Below, in pieces: positions 62,601 through 64,000 of a stretch of 64,000 bases of DNA (position 1 is its first letter; each line of letters begins with the position of its first letter). The translations under genes were made by a program, and so were the position numbers. The notes under the pieces were generated by a model that did not search any database, was not told the DNA's origin, and saw only the letters and a list, made by a program, of their open reading frames with translations. Origin of the DNA: Tridacna crocea (Eukaryota > Mollusca > Bivalvia > Cardiida > Cardiidae); NCBI GenBank assembly GCA_943736015.1, contig OX031065.1, positions 16,273,427 to 16,337,426 on the forward strand. Direction: 5' to 3'.

Positions 62601-63809
62601 GCAGATTTCGCATTATTTTTTACGATATCCTGATGATGTCTTTTTATATCATCATAATATCAGAAAGATAATGAAGTATGACGGTCTTTTCTAATATTAC
62701 TCTAAATTGTTAATATTTATTACATGCGATACACTTCGAATATCCCTCTAGACTTATTGTTTTATGTTCAGCCTTTTCAAAAAAGTTACAAACGATTCAT
62801 TCCGAACACGAAATCTGTCTGATATTATAAGATTTGGTCTGTTTCTCATTGACTTTTTAAATATTGACCAAGGATTTTCCAGATATACGTGTTCGGTGTA
62901 GCAGAATGTGCCGGGTTTTGACACAATTTTTGGTACTGGTAAAATATAATCGACTTATTTACTATACAGACCCCCTGCCTATTTGCAGGCAAATTTACGC
63001 AGTCTACCTTTTCCAAATATATTTCTATTATCTCATGGCGGTAGTTTGGGGTCCAACAGGACATAACAGTATTAAAATTATTATGATTCTATTTGAATAA
63101 CGATGTGAATAGACATAATTTTTGCAAAATCATCCATCATTAATATCAATTGAGCTTTCGTAGTTCTATTGTTTTGTTGGCAGTTTCATGCTACCATATA
63201 CTCACAAGGATTGTGAATTCGGAAATAAGCTCATTTTGGAATAAAAACGCGTGTTCATGCTATTGATAGCACAATGTTATTATTGTAAAGACCAGTAAAT
63301 CGCAACAAAGAACAAATGAGAAAAGGCAAACAAATGCAGCGAAGGTACCTACGCAAAAGCACTTAAACCAGCCAGATAGACCTAGGAATTCAAGGTCCGT
63401 ATTTAACAGCCATTCTTTAGGAGCATTATAAGTCTTATTCGCAAGAATTTTCTAATTATGAAACTAACATACCATATGATTAGCTAAACCTTTTAGAATG
63501 TGTTTTACTTTCAAAATTCACTATTTATGAAGTCTGGGCGGCCAATACGGAACCAAGACATAATTCGCAAGTTTCAGCTTCAAATGTTACATCAGTACAA
63601 GAATCCCAAAAATTATGCCCAGTCTATCTTATTTGCATTTATCAATGCAACTGATGTAACTGATGCTAGCCTAGATTAACAGTCTGAATAAAACCTGCCT
63701 CCATCATTTGTTGAACTGTCATTTCAGGTGCTGATTTGTCCATGATAGAGGTGAGGAGATCTGTAATCTTTACGTCGTATTTATTTGCTAAACCAGCAGG
63801 CTTCAGCGT
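41421..63809 (-). CDS. Kringle and VWC-like protein, C-terminal 465 residues (partial gene)
   Basis: Eight exons on the - strand, phases agreeing at all seven junctions, 1398 nt including the stop. The 5' end lies beyond the window. Order: about 300 residues that I cannot place in a family, with several aromatic-rich segments; one kringle with its six cysteines (exon 46608-46855); then a short C-P...GC...PKCCP...C module like the single-domain VWC fold; then an ~55-residue acidic tail. Kringles bind proteins or lipids outside cells in receptors and secreted proteases, so an extracellular or lysosomal location is likely, but no signal peptide or protease domain is in view. Fold-back elements, a Helitron-like element and T1/T3/T4 copies lie in its introns. 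The function is unknown. Confidence 0.8.
42012..42079. mobile_element. Short hairpin MITE remnant
   Basis: AAATGTCAAACCCTGGTCAG is mirrored by CTGACCAGGGTTGACACTTT around GACTGCGCGAATTGCGCAGG. Related in style to T3 but distinct in sequence. Confidence 0.6.
42440..42652 (+). mobile_element. T1 MITE
   Basis: TTTCTTTACCAAGTAATCCC start, left arm, centre GGTAATC, right arm, end ATATGGTAAAGTGTGAA. Confidence 0.82.
43239..43466. repeat. FB hairpin with duplicated inner stem
   Basis: The second hairpin carries its inner stem-loop twice: GCTGTGGTTAATCATGTCGC and its mirror occur at about 43281 and again at 43360, joined at GTTTCCAAG. Confidence 0.75.
44138..44732 (+). other. Non-repetitive insert in FB element with an 89-codon frame
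   Basis: About 595 bp interrupts the third FB body, with AAACG on both sides. Inside, ATG 44247 opens 89 codons beginning MATQTPVKERPISIVLCAVK and containing CQNCHHSW; a donor-like GGC|GTAAGA lies at 44480. I do not recognise the protein. It may be an exon captured by the element, or part of another transposon. Confidence 0.4.
45850..46375. repeat. 176-bp tandem repeat, three units
   Basis: AAAAGCCAGCACATTCAGC recurs at 45850, 46026 and 46202 (176 bp apart), with only a few differences per unit, such as TATGCC against TACGCG near the unit end. The kringle exon begins 230 bp further on. Confidence 0.9.
46608..46855 (-). CDS. Kringle exon
   Basis: Acceptor TTCTTTATTTTAG|GGA, phase 0. Encodes a kringle: TLCKTVKGLSYRGNANIS, GRECVPWNRHLHY, DNLDKNFCRNP, SPWCYTSASG, SWEFCDIP. 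Five cysteines lie in this exon up to the chosen donor; the sixth (V-C) is restored by the next exon. Donor CCAGT|GTGTAG (phase 2) joins the last exon in frame. The consensus-like GTAAGA 5 nt further would be phase 1 and put the last exon out of frame. Confidence 0.88.
47025..47640. repeat. Dispersed repeat (GCGAGCCT family), copy 1
   Basis: AAGCGAGCCTTTGGCGAGCT, then GAATAACATTTTTCC, and GTTTAATAATTTTTTTAC resemble 52175-52330 in the same order. The ends are not defined. Confidence 0.4.
47785..48005 (-). mobile_element. Possible degenerate tRNA-like SINE
   Basis: On the - strand, CCAAATAGCTAAGGTGGTAG and AACATAGGACTTGTAAAC look like a tRNA 5' half (A box and anticodon arm). The B box is not convincing. 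Confidence 0.35.
48859..49091 (-). mobile_element. T1 MITE
   Basis: TTAA at both ends (with four extra bases at the left), right arm first, core centre GGTAACC against its orientation, left arm with a TAGGGATTGTGTGG end. Confidence 0.87.
49092..49290 (+). mobile_element. Possible SINE fragment
   Basis: GGGCAAGGCACTGCGCAAAG and GATGGTCATTCCTTGGTC resemble the bodies of mollusc SINEs as I remember them. The head is not tRNA-like enough to be sure. Confidence 0.25.
49293..49534. mobile_element. Palindromic array element (ATGACCC repeats)
   Basis: Outer inverted ends CCGGTGTAATGCAGAAAAAT and ATTTTTCTGCCTTACACCGG enclose five or six units of 31-32 bp. Each is a self-complementary AATGACCC(AT or G)GGGTCATT box, separated by CTCGACGTAGA or its complement CTACGTCGAGA. 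The whole 240 bp can fold as one long hairpin or as a row of small ones. Confidence 0.85.
49846..49878 (+). repeat. AAT/ATA trinucleotide microsatellite
   Basis: About ten ATA/AAT units with two interruptions. Confidence 0.85.
49950..50178 (+). mobile_element. T1 MITE, full length
   Basis: TTAA at both ends, near-perfect core, centre GGTAACC. It closely resembles the copy at 33521. Confidence 0.92.
50206..50399. mobile_element. T3 MITE (GCGTAAAGTGTC family), second copy
   Basis: TTTGCGTAAAGTGTCGCCTC at the left and GAGACGACACTTTACGCAA at the right; inner GATCATCCTGCGCAGTTCG hairpin. Confidence 0.75.
50578..50829. repeat. 126-bp tandem duplication
   Basis: CTAGACAAACCTTGTTATC occurs at 50578 and 50704, and the two units match over their whole length (ATAGTTTTGTCTTTGG, TGATAACGT, AATCTAAGCATAT, TTTTTCTTCAGCTGT). 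Confidence 0.88.
50950..51177 (+). mobile_element. T1 MITE, diverged
   Basis: TAACGACCACGATGAG left arm, core with an inserted TAGA after GGTAACCAG, right arm with GACGTCTGCGCATGCTTTC, end GGTATAGAGTTAA. Confidence 0.75.
51267..51495 (+). mobile_element. T1 MITE, subfamily B, full length
   Basis: TTAA at both ends. It is nearly the same sequence as the copy at 36571, including CACAGATACTCATTTC and AGCAATTTCACCTTTTG. Confidence 0.92.
52175..52640. repeat. Dispersed repeat (GCGAGCCT family), copy 2
   Basis: GCGAGCCTATCGCAAGCTGA, AATAATATTTGTCG and GTTTAATAAAATTTCACATC correspond to the copy at 47025. Confidence 0.4.
52811..52944 (+). mobile_element. T1 MITE, left half and core
   Basis: CCCTCTACCGAGCAGTTC start, decayed arm and core (CTGATAATCGC). 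The right arm is missing and a new copy begins at the TTAA. Confidence 0.65.
52941..53173 (+). mobile_element. T1 MITE
   Basis: TTAATTGACCCTCTACCACAC start, left arm, centre TGTAACC, right arm with TTTGGACTAGTGTAAAAT, end TTTGTTAAAGAGTTTAA. Confidence 0.88.
53440..53513 (-). CDS. Kringle gene exon, 74 nt
   Basis: Acceptor TTAATTTCAG|CA, phase 1 in and phase 0 out. Encodes RFSEKRTMLQRYTGPTMLGI then TLRK; donor AGAAAG|GTCAGG. It was accepted because it is the only piece found that bridges the phase-1 exon at 55791 and the phase-0 kringle exon. Confidence 0.7.
53651..53700 (+). repeat. GACA microsatellite
   Basis: GACA repeats interrupted by GGCATACATACAGA, directly before the Helitron-like element. 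Confidence 0.85.
53937..54115 (-). mobile_element. T1 MITE nested in the Helitron-like element
   Basis: TTAACCCATTACCAGACAAC with AGACTGGTCC, then a subfamily-C core (GGAGAAATTGCTTG, mirror CAATTTCTCC). The other arm is lost and the tandem core follows directly. Confidence 0.75.
54120..55500 (+). repeat. Dimeric ~166-bp tandem repeat
   Basis: CCCAAATATGACC-type boxes at 54168, 54333, 54499, 54648, 54888, 55054, 55194 and 55360. Two unit types alternate. Type A has GGGCAGAGCC, GATAATCAGATAATGC and TTTGTCAGAAGAAG; type B has GGGCAAAGCC, GGGTCACCCAATGATGC and TTTGTCACAAGAAG. Spacing is 165-166 bp except where units are partly deleted. Confidence 0.88.
55791..55973 (-). CDS. Kringle gene exon, 183 nt
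   Basis: Acceptor TAATACAG|GT, phase 1 on both sides. Encodes KVKLAWPQDLNKFGQERYRM, a middle with HVERVGRNIRNGWLTPDSF, and SAFRSREQLFRLFTD; donor GACC|GTAAGT. No family recognised. Confidence 0.85.
56115..56250 (+). repeat. Dispersed repeat with ATAAACCAC hairpin
   Basis: GTGGTTTATCGAACGATAAACCAC (24 bp, shown as two arms GTGGTTTATCG and CGATAAACCAC, 56191-56214) followed by GATAGAAAGAAGATTATTTC, as at 4588. Confidence 0.5.
56853..56987 (-). CDS. Kringle gene exon, 135 nt
   Basis: Acceptor GCTTTTTCAG|CG, phase 1 on both sides. Encodes RETTLLWSEFPTISERGPGD, FLYNYSEPVRQLIREYG and GHPNVTI; donor ATCT|GTATGT. Confidence 0.87.
57186..57324 (+). mobile_element. T1 MITE, right half
   Basis: Starts in the core (AGCATTTTCTCCTTTTCC) and continues to TTGTCGTCTGATAAAGGATTAA. 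Confidence 0.72.
57621..58418. mobile_element. Large inverted-repeat element of unknown class
   Basis: Arms 57621-57833 and 58257-58418 are diverged inverted copies: GTGCACAAAAGTT with AACTTTTGTGCAC, and GCACTCCTCTCTGG with CAGAGAGGAGTGC. Inner stretches (CTGATCAGCCTTTCCTGAAA near 57955, TTTCAGGAAAGGCTGATCAG near 58115) are inverted too. Open frames on the two arms translate to similar peptides (CTKVKISPKY, CTKVMIPPKY). Confidence 0.65.
59036..59270 (-). CDS. Kringle gene exon, 235 nt
   Basis: Acceptor TTTTTCTGACAG|ATA, phase 0 in and phase 1 out. Encodes ITVSSLSNDGRAHTDSWFIG, PRYAACCLWFKHAKRAKEFF and LQVIAVPLTYGRNPEPLPFD; donor GAAA|GTAAGT. No family recognised. Confidence 0.88.
59596..59670 (+). 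repeat. 32-bp short tandem repeat
   Basis: GTTGACAAAACT, then CAGTTTAATGGTTTGTTG, twice plus a partial third unit. Confidence 0.75.
59990..60203 (+). mobile_element. T4 MITE, full length
   Basis: TTAA at both ends (59990-59993, 60200-60203), terminal inverted repeat TTAACCCTTAGGCTGCTAA with TTTAGCAGGATAAGGGTTAA, and the asymmetric hairpin GTGTAGATCAAGATCAGAC / CTGATCTTGGATCTACAC at 60039-60093. This is the reference copy of the family. Confidence 0.8.
60275..60412 (-). CDS. Kringle gene exon, 138 nt
   Basis: Acceptor TTGTTTTCACAG|GAA, phase 0 on both sides. Encodes ENKGYLVLLRFNRSELPTVV, NAFQCTKGILSASYEGYVIG and FAEPQD; donor GAT|GTAAGT. Confidence 0.88.
60430..63680. other. Kringle gene intron with no clear content
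   Basis: AT-rich. A partial tandem duplication (TTGTTCGTAAGAT at 62045 and 62207) is present. At 61940-61990, GGTGTTGGCCTTTCGTCCAG then TTCTAGGTTTGAAAGC looks like a tRNA-like SINE head. Neither is firm. Confidence 0.4.
63681..63809 (-). CDS. Possible kringle gene exon, 129 nt
   Basis: Acceptor TTCTATGTAG|ACG, phase 0. Encodes TLKPAGLANKYDVKITDLLT, SIMDKSAPEMTVQQMMEAGF and IQT. Donor ACT|GTTAAT is weak but gives phase 0, as the next exon needs; a stop follows in frame soon after. The composition looks coding but the donor is the reason for caution. Confidence 0.45.
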
Positions 63810-63874
63810 CTACATAGAATTAAACAACAACTATTTAAGAATAACCCATTTACCACTGAATCCATATTGTCGAT

Positions 63875-64000
63875 ACTGAACCCAGTGGCACAGTTGATAG
63901 CATATACAATATATAAGAACAAGGGGACACTGTTTCGAATTCCTAGCTTGGACAATTTCTTTCCGACATAATTAGCGTCCAAATAATGACTAGCTGTAAG
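63875..64000 (+). mobile_element. Putative tRNA-derived SINE C, cut by the window end
   Basis: CAGTGGCACAGTTGATAGCA as the A-box region and TGTTTCGAATTCC as the B box, 46 bp apart; the head resembles the one at 31205. Confidence 0.5.

Noticed and set aside
1-64000. Retroviral, LTR or Polinton remnants
   Set aside because: I looked for gag, protease, integrase, capsid and LTR-like direct repeats and saw none that I could support. The only reverse-transcriptase-related piece is the LINE 3' end at 40487-41389.

Overview
This is a eukaryotic nuclear window, most likely from a bivalve mollusc. Coding exons are short and separated by large AT-rich introns. The non-coding DNA is packed with small transposons whose look (AACAAGAGGACC/TCAGGTGAGC elements, pearl-like tandem cores, GCGTAAAGTGTC elements) is familiar from bivalves. 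The species call is an inference, not something the sequence proves.

Two host genes are supported. On the + strand, 14 exons between 19889 and 39739 encode a complete 578-residue METTL3, the catalytic subunit of the m6A mRNA methyltransferase. Every exon junction is in phase, and the two CCCH zinc fingers, the DPPW motif and the SAM/RNA-binding residues are present. On the - strand, 7 firm exons and 1 tentative one (63809 down to 41421) encode the C-terminal 465 residues of a protein with one kringle followed by a single-domain VWC-like module. Its upstream part is unrecognised. The genes converge tail to tail, with stops 1.7 kb apart; a 5'-truncated LINE sits between them, in the 3' flank of the kringle gene.

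The rest is mostly mobile DNA. The dominant family, called T1 here, is a ~230-bp MITE with TTAA ends, terminal inverted repeats of about CCCTTTACCAAACAA and a perfect central hairpin around GCTGGTAACCAGC. About 65 full, partial or nested copies are visible. A related empty site (8901-8904) and occupied site (11162-11390) show that it inserts at, and duplicates, TTAA, as piggyBac-type elements do. Two further TTAA families are named T2 (AGGTGG ends) and T4 (TTAACCCTTA ends, with a GATCAGACTGCACA hairpin).

Layout: 1-19700, T1/T2/T4 copies, a pearl-like 156-bp tandem element inside a T1, a truncated Tigger-type transposase piece, tRNA-derived SINEs and a large inverted-repeat element; 19889-39739, METTL3 with T1-filled introns; 40473-41403, LINE with target-site duplication; 41421-63809, kringle gene, whose introns hold a fold-back cluster (42.7-44.9 kb), a 176-bp tandem repeat, a 31-32-bp palindromic array (49.3-49.5 kb), a Helitron-like element with a dimeric 166-bp tandem core (53.7-55.7 kb) and another large inverted repeat (57.6-58.4 kb). 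The two genes have no evident functional link.
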